Shown piece after piece: positions 24,395-33,400 of a DNA stretch of 64,000 nucleotides. The position numbers were made by a program, and so were the translations under genes. The stretch's first letter is position 1. The number at the start of each line of letters is the position of its first letter. The notes below the pieces were generated by a model. It made no database searches. It saw only the letters and a program-made list of their open reading frames with translations, and was not told the DNA's origin. This DNA comes from Rhodoflexus caldus (GTDB taxonomy: Bacteria > Bacteroidota > Bacteroidia > Cytophagales > Thermoflexibacteraceae): assembly GCF_021206925.1 (NCBI RefSeq), contig NZ_JAJPRF010000004.1, positions 186,001 through 250,000 on the forward strand, given 5' to 3'.

Positions 24395-24757
24395 ATGTCA
24401 TTACACGAACCGAAATATTGCCCCCGATGCAACGCCTTGTTTGAATGCAAACCCGGCGATGTGGCCAACTGTCAATGCAGCGAAGCGGTCGTTTCCGAAA
24501 CCGTCCGCAAAATGCTCGAGCAAACGCATTGGAACGATTGCCTCTGCAAAAATTGCCTCGCCTATCTGGAAAATTTGAGCCGCAAAGCTGCCTGCTATCC
24601 CGCACCTGCCAAAGGTGTGCCGCCCTTGGAAGGCGTGCATTACTACAAAGAAGGCAGCTATTGGGTATTTACCGAACTGTATCATTTTCAGCGCGGCTAT
24701 TGCTGCCAAAGCGGTTGCCGCCATTGTGTTTATGGATTTAAAAAGAATGTTGTATGA
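24395..24757 (+). CDS. Cysteine-rich CWC domain fused to a DUF5522-like domain
   Basis: 120 residues with 14 cysteines. Residues about 7-60 show the cysteine-rich CWC pattern (CPRCNALFECK, ANCQCSE, CLCKNCLAYLE); residues about 80-116 show the DUF5522 pattern (HYYKEGSYWVFTELYH, RGYCCQSGCRHCVYGF). The two are usually met as separate small proteins; here they are one chain. The Cys pairs suggest metal (zinc or Fe-S) binding; no function is established. The stop overlaps the start of the thioesterase gene by 4 bp (ATGA), a sign of coupled translation. Confidence 0.72.
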   Translation: MSLHEPKYCPRCNALFECKPGDVANCQCSEAVVSETVRKMLEQTHWNDCLCKNCLAYLENLSRKAACYPAPAKGVPPLEGVHYYKEGSYWVFTELYHFQRGYCCQSGCRHCVYGFKKNVV

Positions 24758-25164
24758 ACCAAGTCGTCCCTATGATGCCCGATGTGCTGGAACAGCGCAT
24801 GGAAAATGCGGAAACACGGATTTTTAAAGCCGTTTTCCCTAATCTGACCAATCACTACGACACCCTCTTCGGCGGTACGGCCATGTCACTGATGGATGAG
24901 GTGGCATTCATTACCGCCACGCGGTTTACGCGGAAAAAGGTTGTAACCGTTTGCAGCGATAAAATAGATTTCAATAAGCCCATTCCTGCCGGAACCATTG
25001 TAGAGCTTGTCGGCAGAGTTGTCCACATCGGGCGGACAAGTTTGCAGGTAGCGGTTGAAATCTTTGTAGAAAAAATGTACGAAGAAGGCCGCGAATTGGC
25101 CATCACGGGCAAGTTCACCTTTGTTGCACTTGACAATAACCGTCGTCCCGTTCGGATACTTTGA
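24754..25164 (+). CDS. Hotdog-fold acyl-CoA thioesterase (YciA/acot type)
   Basis: 136 residues, one hotdog domain. Recognised by TRIFKAVFPNLTNHYDTLFGG, where the Asn/Asp-Thr-Leu-Phe-Gly-Gly segment forms the active site, and MSLMDEVAFITATR followed by VTVCSDKIDFNKPIPAG. It hydrolyses acyl-CoA to fatty acid and CoA in the cytosol. It overlaps the preceding gene by 4 bp and is 43 bp before the surface-lipoprotein gene. The link to B12 uptake is positional only. Confidence 0.85.
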   Translation: MNQVVPMMPDVLEQRMENAETRIFKAVFPNLTNHYDTLFGGTAMSLMDEVAFITATRFTRKKVVTVCSDKIDFNKPIPAGTIVELVGRVVHIGRTSLQVAVEIFVEKMYEEGRELAITGKFTFVALDNNRRPVRIL

Positions 25165-25207
25165 ATTACACACTGTTCATATTTTCAACTAAACATCTTT
25201 TTAAACT

Positions 25208-26257
25208 ATGCAAAAAATCATTTCCCGATTCGCTTGGCTGTTCATTTGGGTATTGCTGGCCGCTTGTTCAGGAAACAAAGACACAGCGCCTGCGGGTAAA
25301 TACGACAACGGCGTAATCATTGTCAATGAGGGCAATTTCAGCGATGCGGATGGTGAACTTTCGTTTTGGAATCGCGGTACACAACAGGCAGCCCAGCAAA
25401 TTTTTCAGACAGAAAATCAGCGACCTTTTGCGGGGATTATTCAGTCGGTGCGGCTGCATAACAATCGGTTGTACGTCGTTGCCAATCGCGCCGATAAGTT
25501 GGAAGTCATGGAAGCGGGAACGATGAAAGCCGTAGCCACTATCAGCGATGCAGCGCGCATGATTAATCCGCAAGACTTTGCTGCCATTGGCAATCGCGGC
25601 TTTGTAACTTGCTGGGGGCCGTTCAGCCCGACCTTTTCGCGCGATAACCCCACGCTGGTTGTGGTAGATTTACAGAGCAACCAAATTGTAAACAGCCTGC
25701 GCCTACCGACTTTTCCGCAAGGCATTTTGGCAGCTAACAACAAAATTTTTGTTGCGATGGCAGGCACTCGCAACGTAGCAGTTATCAATCCTGAAACGGC
25801 ACAGATTGAGGCAAGCATAGAAGTATTGCAAAGCCCGCAAAGGCTGCTGCTGGATGCCAACAACAGACTTTGGGCAGTATGCAGCGGCGGTTTTGCACGC
25901 ATCAACCCAAACACCAATCAGGTAGAGGCAACTATTGCAGCATCTGCCACCGTGCGCCCCAACGGCAAAGCAACCATGAACGCCGACCGCACGCGGATTT
26001 ATTTCTTAGTCGGCGGTTTCAATACACCGCAAAGTGTATTTGAGTTGCCTATTACGGCAAGTACAATGCCTACCGCACCGATTTTTTCGCAAAACAACAT
26101 CTACGGTATCGGTTGCGACCCGCAAGACGGTAGCATCTGGCTGGCAGACAACAACGGCTTTCAGGGCAACGGCACCATTATCCGCATCCGACCCGACGGC
26201 ACGCGCATAGGCACGATTGCCGCCGGCAGAGCGCCTAACGGATTTTTATTCCGCTAA
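25208..26257 (+). CDS. Beta-propeller surface lipoprotein, BtuG-like candidate
   Basis: 349 residues. A lipoprotein signal with lipobox LLAAC (Cys20) is followed by acidic/charged residues (SGNKD). The rest is made of repeated blades of the YncE/DUF5074 type: GVIIVNEGNFSDADGELSFW, LVVVDLQSNQIVNSLRLPTFPQG in parts, VAVINPETAQIEASIEV, INPNTNQVEATI, GTIIRIRPDG. In Bacteroides such a propeller (BtuG) caps BtuB and binds B12 on the cell surface. Position three genes after btuB fits that role. Orthology is an inference; YncE-like lipoproteins also occur outside B12 loci. Confidence 0.7.
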   Translation: MQKIISRFAWLFIWVLLAACSGNKDTAPAGKYDNGVIIVNEGNFSDADGELSFWNRGTQQAAQQIFQTENQRPFAGIIQSVRLHNNRLYVVANRADKLEVMEAGTMKAVATISDAARMINPQDFAAIGNRGFVTCWGPFSPTFSRDNPTLVVVDLQSNQIVNSLRLPTFPQGILAANNKIFVAMAGTRNVAVINPETAQIEASIEVLQSPQRLLLDANNRLWAVCSGGFARINPNTNQVEATIAASATVRPNGKATMNADRTRIYFLVGGFNTPQSVFELPITASTMPTAPIFSQNNIYGIGCDPQDGSIWLADNNGFQGNGTIIRIRPDGTRIGTIAAGRAPNGFLFR

Positions 26258-26314
26258 AAATCCGCTTGACCGTACAAACTTTTGTAACTTTACCCTACTG
26301 AAAATGAAAAAATT

Positions 26315-27574
26315 ATGAAACGTTTGTACGGTTTTTTACTCACGTGGTGTTTGCTGCCGCTGCTCTATGCGCAATTGCCTTTGTACTCTACGGTTTCCTA
26401 TGAGGTAGAACCCAACAAAGAATATGTTTGGCAATTGGGGGGCACTGTTACAAGTCTTTCGGTAGAATTTACACCGGGAGCCGACCTTTCGGGTTGCCGC
26501 CTGTTGCTGAACAACGGAACAGCCGTTGCGCTTAAAGCCGACAGCCATCAGGAGCGCTATGCCTCGCAACTGACTGTATTTGACAGCCCACAAGAGAGCA
26601 TCCGCTTTGTCAGCGGTGCGGTTGCAGGTAAAATTACGCTGCATTTGCTGAGCGTGCCGCGCCTGCCCGATGCCAACAAATGGTGGGAGTATGAACCCAT
26701 ACCTTTTCGCGAAGAAAACATTTGCGAAAAACCTCCCGTTATACCTGCTGCTCAATGGCGGGCAGGGTTGCCGCCGCCGCGCAATCCGCCCGAAGGAACA
26801 CAGGTGCGTTTTATCATTATTCACCATGAGGCAGGCTCTAACAACCCGCGCGATTTTACGGAAACCGTTCGCAACATTTACATTTTCCACACCCAAAGCA
26901 ACGGCTGGAATGACATCGGCTATAACTTCGTCATAGCACAAAACGGTGCCATTTTTGAAGGCCGCGACGGACAGGGGCGCATGGATGGCGACAATGTGCT
27001 CGGTGCACATTTTTGCGGTAAAAACGGAAGCACGATGGGGATTTGCCTGCTCGGCAACTACATGACTGCCGAACCTCCACAGGCTGCCCTGCTCTCCTTG
27101 CACCGACTGATTGCATGGAAAATGGAAAAGGAAAACCTGACCAACCCGTTTGGCAGAGCCATACACTTACCGGGTACATCGCTGCAATCTACCATCGGTG
27201 TTATTTCGGGGCACCGCGACGGCTGCTCAACCGACTGCCCGGGTGATAATGTGTACCGACGGTTGGAAGAAATCAGACGCAATGTGCAAAATGCCTGCAA
27301 TGTGCTGGCTGCGGACACGCGCCCAATCATAGGAAATGATATGGCGGTATATCCTTCGCCTGCTTCCAATCGGGTGCGCATTGTAGTGCCTGCGGGAAGT
27401 ATCGGTCAATTGAGCATTATTGCGGCCAACGGAACAGAAGTTGCCCAATTTCAGGCTGACATAAATACCAATGCTATTGAATGGAATGCCTCCTCTTTCG
27501 GGCGCGGCCTTTATATCTGCCGCTTTATCATGCCGTCAGGCGATGTTATCAGCAAAAAAATTGTGCTGGAATAA
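26315..27574 (+). CDS. Secreted N-acetylmuramoyl-L-alanine amidase (PGRP type) with T9SS sorting domain
   Basis: 419 residues. Signal peptide of about 19 residues; a Bacteroidota-specific N-terminal beta domain (about 20-130); an Amidase_2/PGRP domain with zinc ligands in FIIIHHEAGS and GHRDGCSTDCPG (His and the zinc-binding Cys); and a C-terminal sorting domain for type IX secretion (MAVYPSPASNRVRIVV ... GRGLYICRFIMPSG). It cleaves the amide between MurNAc and L-Ala, here outside the cell or at its surface, so foreign peptidoglycan is a likely substrate. Its unit stands alone and is convergent with the exporter gene. Confidence 0.88.
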   Translation: MKRLYGFLLTWCLLPLLYAQLPLYSTVSYEVEPNKEYVWQLGGTVTSLSVEFTPGADLSGCRLLLNNGTAVALKADSHQERYASQLTVFDSPQESIRFVSGAVAGKITLHLLSVPRLPDANKWWEYEPIPFREENICEKPPVIPAAQWRAGLPPPRNPPEGTQVRFIIIHHEAGSNNPRDFTETVRNIYIFHTQSNGWNDIGYNFVIAQNGAIFEGRDGQGRMDGDNVLGAHFCGKNGSTMGICLLGNYMTAEPPQAALLSLHRLIAWKMEKENLTNPFGRAIHLPGTSLQSTIGVISGHRDGCSTDCPGDNVYRRLEEIRRNVQNACNVLAADTRPIIGNDMAVYPSPASNRVRIVVPAGSIGQLSIIAANGTEVAQFQADINTNAIEWNASSFGRGLYICRFIMPSGDVISKKIVLE

Positions 27575-27687
27575 GTCGCACAAGTTGCCCAAGCAAGCAA
27601 GAAACGTAAAATTCTGCTATCTGAGGCAAGAATTATTTTCGGAGAAAAATTTACGGCAGCAGTTATACCAATTGTCCATGCGGTTTA

Positions 27688-28893
27688 TCACCGATGCCTG
27701 CGACTGCGTTCCATCGGGAGGAGAAAAGCAAGCAGCCCCAACAAAGGAAGAGAACAACAAATAATCATCATGTTTTTTATGCCCAGCCAATCGCCGATAG
27801 CACCGAGCCCGATGGCTGCCACCGCACCAATACCGAATGCCAGCCCAAACATCATTCCTGAAATAAGACCTATGCGCTCCGGCAACAGTTCGAGGCAGTA
27901 AATCAACGATACAGGGAATCCGGCCATTGCCGCATAGCCGGAAATAAACAACACCAGATAAGCCATCCAGCCCTCGGTGAAGGGCAGTAAAACTGCCGTC
28001 AGGCCGCTGACCGATACCGACAGCCACAACACTGCCCGAAGTCCCATACGGTCTGCCAATGTGCCGCCGTGCAATGTACCCAGCGCCAAAGACACCAAAA
28101 AAATGAAGATGTAGGACTGTGCCTCTGCCAGCGAGTTCATCAGCACTTTGGTCTGAAAAAAGGTGTAGAACCCTACCACCCCAACCATGTAACAACTGCG
28201 GGCAAACGTAATAATCGCAATTAGGGCAAAAACATAGTAAATCAATCCCTGCCGTTTGGCATGTAATTTTTTGAGGGCTACGGGACGGACAAAGTCGCTT
28301 TCTCTCAAATTAGCTTTGTACCAGCCTGCCAGATAGAAAAGCATGGCAGTGGCAATAATCCCCACAATTACGAAAAGCCATGAGCCTTTCTGCCCCAACG
28401 GTGCAAAAATGACGATTGTCCAAATGGGTGCCAATGCCTGCCCCGCCTGCCCCAATACCTGAAACAAGGATTGTCCCATGCCGCGGCGTTCGCCCGAAGC
28501 CAGTACAACTAAACGCGAACCTTCCGGATGGAATACAGACGAGCCAACACCCAGCAGCATCACAGCCAATACCAACTGTACGATATCCGATGCAACTCCC
28601 ATCCAAAGCATCCCCAACATGCTGCAAATCATGCCGAAAGGAAGCAGGTAAGGCATAGGGCGCCTGTCGGTATAAGAGCCGATAAGCGGCTGTAAAAAGG
28701 AGGCTATTATATTGTTGGCAAAAGCTATTAAACCCAACTGGCTGTAACTCAGGTTCAATTCTGTTTGTAAGATAGGAAACATCGCCGGTATCACTGCTTG
28801 AATAGAATCATTCAGCAGATGTACCAAACTGATAGCTCCCAAAATAGGCAGGGAATTGAAAGCAGGTAAAGGTTGCGAGCGGGTTCCTGTCAC
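27688..28893 (-). CDS. MFS exporter of the fosmidomycin-resistance (Fsr) type
   Basis: 401 residues, about twelve membrane helices. Family pattern seen: SLVHLLNDSIQAVIPAMFP, LSYSQLGLIAFANNI, LLGVGSSVFHPEGSRLVVL, GQSLFQVLGQAGQALAPI. Members export small hydrophilic drugs such as fosmidomycin with proton exchange; the natural substrate is unknown. It starts 31 bp after the PKD lipoprotein gene on the same strand, and a MarR regulator lies upstream of both, a common arrangement for regulated exporters. Confidence 0.85.
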   Translation of the reverse strand: MTGTRSQPLPAFNSLPILGAISLVHLLNDSIQAVIPAMFPILQTELNLSYSQLGLIAFANNIIASFLQPLIGSYTDRRPMPYLLPFGMICSMLGMLWMGVASDIVQLVLAVMLLGVGSSVFHPEGSRLVVLASGERRGMGQSLFQVLGQAGQALAPIWTIVIFAPLGQKGSWLFVIVGIIATAMLFYLAGWYKANLRESDFVRPVALKKLHAKRQGLIYYVFALIAIITFARSCYMVGVVGFYTFFQTKVLMNSLAEAQSYIFIFLVSLALGTLHGGTLADRMGLRAVLWLSVSVSGLTAVLLPFTEGWMAYLVLFISGYAAMAGFPVSLIYCLELLPERIGLISGMMFGLAFGIGAVAAIGLGAIGDWLGIKNMMIICCSLPLLGLLAFLLPMERSRRHR

Positions 28894-28924
28894 TTCGCCA
28901 ATTTATTGAAAAATCACCATTTGA

Positions 28925-29569
28925 TTACCTCGTACCTATAAAGTTGTAAGTTGCCAGCAATTGGTTGGCATTATTACGGACTGTATAGTCTAATCGTATC
29001 TGACGACCATTGCGCACACCGGTACCGCGCATACGCGCACCCGCAATATCGTTTTCAATATTGAAATTATTGTTATCAACTACAATGGCATTGCGCGGCG
29101 GTGCATCATTAATGCCGGTCAGACTAATATCCAATGCAAGAGGATTGAGGGTGGACTTCTGAATCACGCAAGTACTATTACCCGAACCGCGCTGCCCGTC
29201 AGGCAAAATAACAGTTACCGTACCACGATAAGTTCCCACCAACGAATCGCGAGGGTCGCGCACTTCCACGCGAATGGAACCGCCAGATGTTCCTTTGGGG
29301 TTTTTAGCTACCAACGTAACTACCTGTGTGCCGCCTGATGTGAAAATATAGCGAGGTTCTTGCTCATTGGAAACCAAATTACCCTGTACATACCACTCAA
29401 ATTCGGTAGCATTAATCGTGCGATTGACAAATGTTACAGCCCTTCCCACAGTAGCAGGATTCGGCTCAACGGAAAAATCAGCGAATGGTGCTCCCTCCCG
29501 CGTACAAGATACTATCAGCAGCAGTACCGTAATAACTGCTACTAAACGATTGAAAACTGTCGAACCCAT
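28925..29569 (-). CDS. PKD-domain lipoprotein
   Basis: 214 residues from ATG 29569 (MGSTVFNRLV); a more distal ATG at 29626 would place 19 residues ahead of the signal peptide and is unlikely. Lipobox VSC (about Cys21). Residues about 28-105 form one PKD domain (ADFSVEPNPATVGRAVTFVN, TQVVTLVAKNPKGTSGG). The C-terminal half is a small beta-rich domain of unknown type. Expected to be anchored in the outer membrane. Downstream neighbour is the Fsr-like exporter. Confidence 0.7.
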   Translation of the reverse strand: MGSTVFNRLVAVITVLLLIVSCTREGAPFADFSVEPNPATVGRAVTFVNRTINATEFEWYVQGNLVSNEQEPRYIFTSGGTQVVTLVAKNPKGTSGGSIRVEVRDPRDSLVGTYRGTVTVILPDGQRGSGNSTCVIQKSTLNPLALDISLTGINDAPPRNAIVVDNNNFNIENDIAGARMRGTGVRNGRQIRLDYTVRNNANQLLATYNFIGTR

Positions 29570-29636
29570 TGAATTGCTGAAAAATGTTTTAGCTCGTAAA
29601 TTTAGTGCAAGCCAATGAATTAGCACATACTTGTGC

Positions 29637-30089
29637 TTAATCCCCTCTAAGTTTGTCCAGTAAAATATTCAACTGCGCAGCTTCCGCTTCAGAAATTTTG
29701 GTGAAATGGCTGTACCACTCGGCCATTTTGGCATCTATCGCTTTGAGCAAAGCCAAACCCTCGGCGGTAATGGTAATATCAACTTCGCGCCTGTTTTGCT
29801 GGTTTTGTTCACGGCTCACAAAGCCTTTCAGGCGGAGTTTTTCTACCAATCGCGCTGTATTAGACATTCTGTCCAACATACGCGGCGTAATATCGCACAA
29901 GCGCACTGTGGAAGGATGCTGACCGCGCAGAATGCGCAGCACGTTAAACTGTTGCGGAGAAATGCCAAAAGGTTTTAATACCGACAAGTCAATTGCATTA
30001 ATCCAACCTGCCGTAAATAAGATATTCAGCACCGCCTTGTGATGCTCACTGTCAAATTTGCTTTGCTGTAATTCTTCTTCTATTCGCAC
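29637..30089 (-). CDS. MarR family transcriptional regulator
   Basis: 150 residues with the start set at GTG 30089 (RIEEELQQSKF), because Bacteroidota homologues begin at this point. In-frame ATGs at 30134 and 30167 would give 165 or 176 residues, but both lie within or upstream of a perfect promoter (30094-30124). Winged-helix region: FGISPQQFNVLRILRG, LDRMSNTARLVEKLRLKG and the wing REQNQQNRREVDITIT. It probably represses a nearby efflux or stress gene; the PKD/Fsr genes on the same strand just downstream are candidates. Confidence 0.78.
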   Translation of the reverse strand: MRIEEELQQSKFDSEHHKAVLNILFTAGWINAIDLSVLKPFGISPQQFNVLRILRGQHPSTVRLCDITPRMLDRMSNTARLVEKLRLKGFVSREQNQQNRREVDITITAEGLALLKAIDAKMAEWYSHFTKISEAEAAQLNILLDKLRGD

Positions 30090-30093
30090 CTGA

Positions 30094-30124
30094 CAAAGGT
30101 ACGGAAAATTGATATGTTTACAAA
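30094..30124 (-). promoter_or_regulatory. Promoter of the MarR gene
   Basis: On the minus strand TTTG (30124-30121), 19 bp, then TACCTTTG (30101-30094): a perfect match to the Bacteroidota pattern. Predicted transcription start falls at about 30088, on the GTG used as start codon, which would make the message leaderless. Confidence 0.7.
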
Positions 30125-30215
30125 TGTTGTGCATACAATATTTTAACTCTGCAATATTCACCGACAATATGTTACCAAGTTCGTACTTTTGCCGCCGGCA
30201 AAATCAGGATGGCGA

Positions 30216-30246
30216 AAATTCGGATTTGAAATTGCGGATTGGGGAA
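30216..30246. repeat. Heptamer-repeat remnant H7
   Basis: AATTCGGATTTGAAATTGCG and following units of the ATTTCGG type, in the gap between MarR and smc. A second remnant (H8) is at 30437-30478, ending at CCGAAATC just before the smc start. Confidence 0.45.
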
Positions 30247-30256
30247 TAAAGCAGGT

Positions 30257-30398
30257 GAGCAAATTAACGCGTTCTTTTTTACCGCGGAGTGCGCAAAGGT
30301 TTAACCGCAATGTACACAGAGAAAAGATTCATCATAAAAATACTCAGCGGGCTTTGCGGTAAATTTGAAAAATCGTTTTAAACTGTTCACTTGCTTAA
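30257..30398 (+). repeat. Dispersed repeat R2, copy 1
   Basis: About 140 bp that match, in opposite orientation, the sequence at 62281-62445. Landmarks: GAGCAAATTAACGCGTTC, TTTTTTACCGCGGAGTGCGC, AAAGGTTTAACCGCA, TTCATCATAAAAA, ACTCAGCGGGCTTTGCGG, CACTTGCTTAA. The ends TTTACCGC...CAAAG and CTTTGCGGTAAA are imperfect inverted repeats, as in MITE-like elements. No reading frame. It lies 90 bp before smc. Confidence 0.7.
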
Positions 30399-30489
30399 CA
30401 CACCGAATCACAGGTATCATAAACGCCGTTTCAATTCCGCTTCAAATCCTAAATCCTCAATCCGCATTCCGAAATCTTAACGTGTACCC

Positions 30490-33400
30490 ATGCAACTGAG
30501 CAAGTTAGAAATCAAAGGTTTTAAAAGTTTCGGCGATAAAGTTACCATCAACTTTGACGCGGGCATTACGGGCATTGTCGGGCCGAACGGCTGCGGCAAG
30601 AGCAACGTAGTGGATGCCATCCGCTGGGTACTGGGCGAGCAACGCACCAAAAACCTGCGTTCCGACAAAATGGAAAACGTCATTTTCAACGGCACCAAAA
30701 ACCGCAAGCCGCAACAAATGGCGGAAGTTTCGCTCACCTTCCTCAATACCAAAAACCTTTTGCCGACTGAGTACACCGAAGTTACCATCACGCGCCGCTA
30801 CTACCGTTCGGGCGAGAGTGAATACTTGCTCAACGGCGTAAACTGCCGCCTGAAAGACATCAACAACCTGTTCATGGACACGGGCATCGGGCCGGACAGC
30901 TACGCCATTATTGAGTTGAAAATGGTGGACGACCTGCTCAATGACACATCGGGCAGCCGCCGCGAACTGTTTGAAGAAGCGGCGGGCATTTCCAAATTCA
31001 AGGCGCGAAAAAAGGAAACCATCAAAAAAGTAGGCGATACGGATGCCGATTTGGCGCGGGTGGAAGACCTGCTTTTTGAAATTGAAAAGAACCTGCGCAG
31101 CCTTGAAAAACAAGCCAAACAAGCCGAACGCTACTACAAAGCCAAAGACGAATACAAACAAATCAGCCTTGAGTTGGCTAAAAAAATTGTCAGTCGCCAA
31201 CGCGAAACCCTCATCGGCATTCAGGCGCAACTCAATGCCGAAAACGACCAAAAAGCAGCCCTGACCGCACAAATTGCCGAATTGGAGGCTTCCATAGAAC
31301 AAACACAAGCGGCAATTTTACAAAAAGAAAAACTGTTGGCAGGTCGGCAGCGAGTGCTGAACGAACACGTCGGCAAAATCAGGCAATACGAAAGCGAACA
31401 GAAGCTCAAAAACGAGCGGCTGCGATTCCTCACCGACCGCCGTGCCAATTTGGAGCGGCAAATCGGCGACGAGCAACACAATACCGACGTGCTGCACAAC
31501 CGCATTGCCGTACTCAAAGAAGAACAGCAAAGCGCAAGGCGACAGGCAGACGAAACCGATTTTACACTTGATTCGCTCAAAGCCGACTACGAAGCCGAGC
31601 GCGAGCAAGTGCAGGCATTGCAAAAGCAACTGTCCGAAGCCACAGCCAACGGCAATACTGCCAAAAATGAAGTTTTTCAGCTCAATAAATCATTGGAAAT
31701 CAAGCATATGCAATACAATGCACTGCGTTTGGAGTTAGAAAAAAATTACACCGATGCCAGCCAACAGCGGGCAAGTTTGGAAGCGTTGAGCGACACCGTG
31801 CTTGACCTGCGCGACCAAGTGGCGGACTTGGAGCGCGAACTTGCCGACATGCAGGCTGCCGAAGTTGCCTTGCAGGAAAGCATAGCCAAAAGCACGCAAC
31901 AGGCAGAAGATTTGCGCCTGCAAATCGCTGCCGAGCACCGCAAAGCCGATGCCCTGCAAAACGAGTACAACCTCACCAAGTCGTTGGTGGACAGCATGGA
32001 GGGCTTCCCCGAAGCCGTGCGTTTCCTGCATACCGACAAGCGATTTGCCAAAAATACGCCCCTGCTTTCCGACATCATCAACGCCGCCGATGAATTCAAA
32101 CTTTGCATTGAAAACTACTTGCAGCCCTACATGAGCCACTACGTGGTGGAAAACGAGGAACAGGCATTGGCAGGCATCAATTTATTGAGCGAAGCGGGCA
32201 AAGGGCGTGCAAACTTTTTTGTCATGTCGCAACTGATGCGAGGCAATATCCCCACGCCGCACAAGCAGGAAATCGGCGGGGCAGTACACGCACTTTCGGT
32301 TATTGATTTTGACACGCGCTTTACACCGTTGATTTACAGTCTATTAGGTAATGTTTACATCCTGACGGGCAATCAGGAAGTGCTGCCCCGTGTGCTGCAG
32401 GAAGTAACACTGATTACGCAAAACGGTAAAATTATCCGACAACCTTTCAGCCTTTCGGGAGGTTCGGTCGGGCTGTTTGAAGGCAAACGATTGGGGCGGG
32501 CAAAAAATTTGGAAAAACTCAGCCGCCAACTTGCCGAACTCAACGACAAAATCAAAAAAGACGAAGACCGCCTCAAAGCCCTTTACCAATACATTGAGCA
32601 GCAAAAAGCCGACAGCAAAAAAGCGGCAATAGAAACCGCTCAACGCGACCTGAACCGCCTGCAACAAGAGGCAACCGCTGCCCGCATCCGCCAAGAGCAG
32701 TTGCAACAGTTGGTTAGCAGCAGCGACCTGAAAAAAGAGGACATTGAGGCACGTATGGACATCCTGCGCGAGGAAATCAGCGAAACCGAGCCACAGGTAC
32801 GCATGGCGCAACAGCAACTCAGCCAAGCCGAAAGCGAACTTTCGCACCTGAACAACGAGCTGTTCCGCCGAAACGAGGTGCTCAACCGCAAACAGACTGC
32901 CTACAACGAGCAAAACATGCGCAGTTATCAGTTGCGCAACCGCTTAGAAACACTGGAAAAAGAAATTGAGTACCGCGGGAACGATATTGTCAGTTTGCGC
33001 CGCCGCATGGAACAGGCACAGGCAGAACTGCAAAAAACCGAAGCGGAAATCCGCGAGTTGGCAACAAGCAACACCCTCAGCGACAGCGAGTTATTGAGCC
33101 TCTACGAAGAAAAAGAGAGCATAGAAGCCGCCGTTCGCGAAGCCGAACAGGATTATTTTGCCGCCCGCGGCAGCATCGCCGAAACTGAAAAGGAAATTCG
33201 CGAGCTGCGCCGCCGCCGCGAAACATCCGACCAACTCATCGCCGAGATGAACAACCGCCTCAACGAAGCCCGCCTGCAAACCGCATCGCTCAAAGAACGG
33301 CTTTCCGTTGAGTTTGAAATTGATTTAGAGGCAGTGATGAACGCGCCCGACCTCATCCTCAGCGATTTGAGTGAGGAGTTCCTGCGCGAAGAACAGCAAA

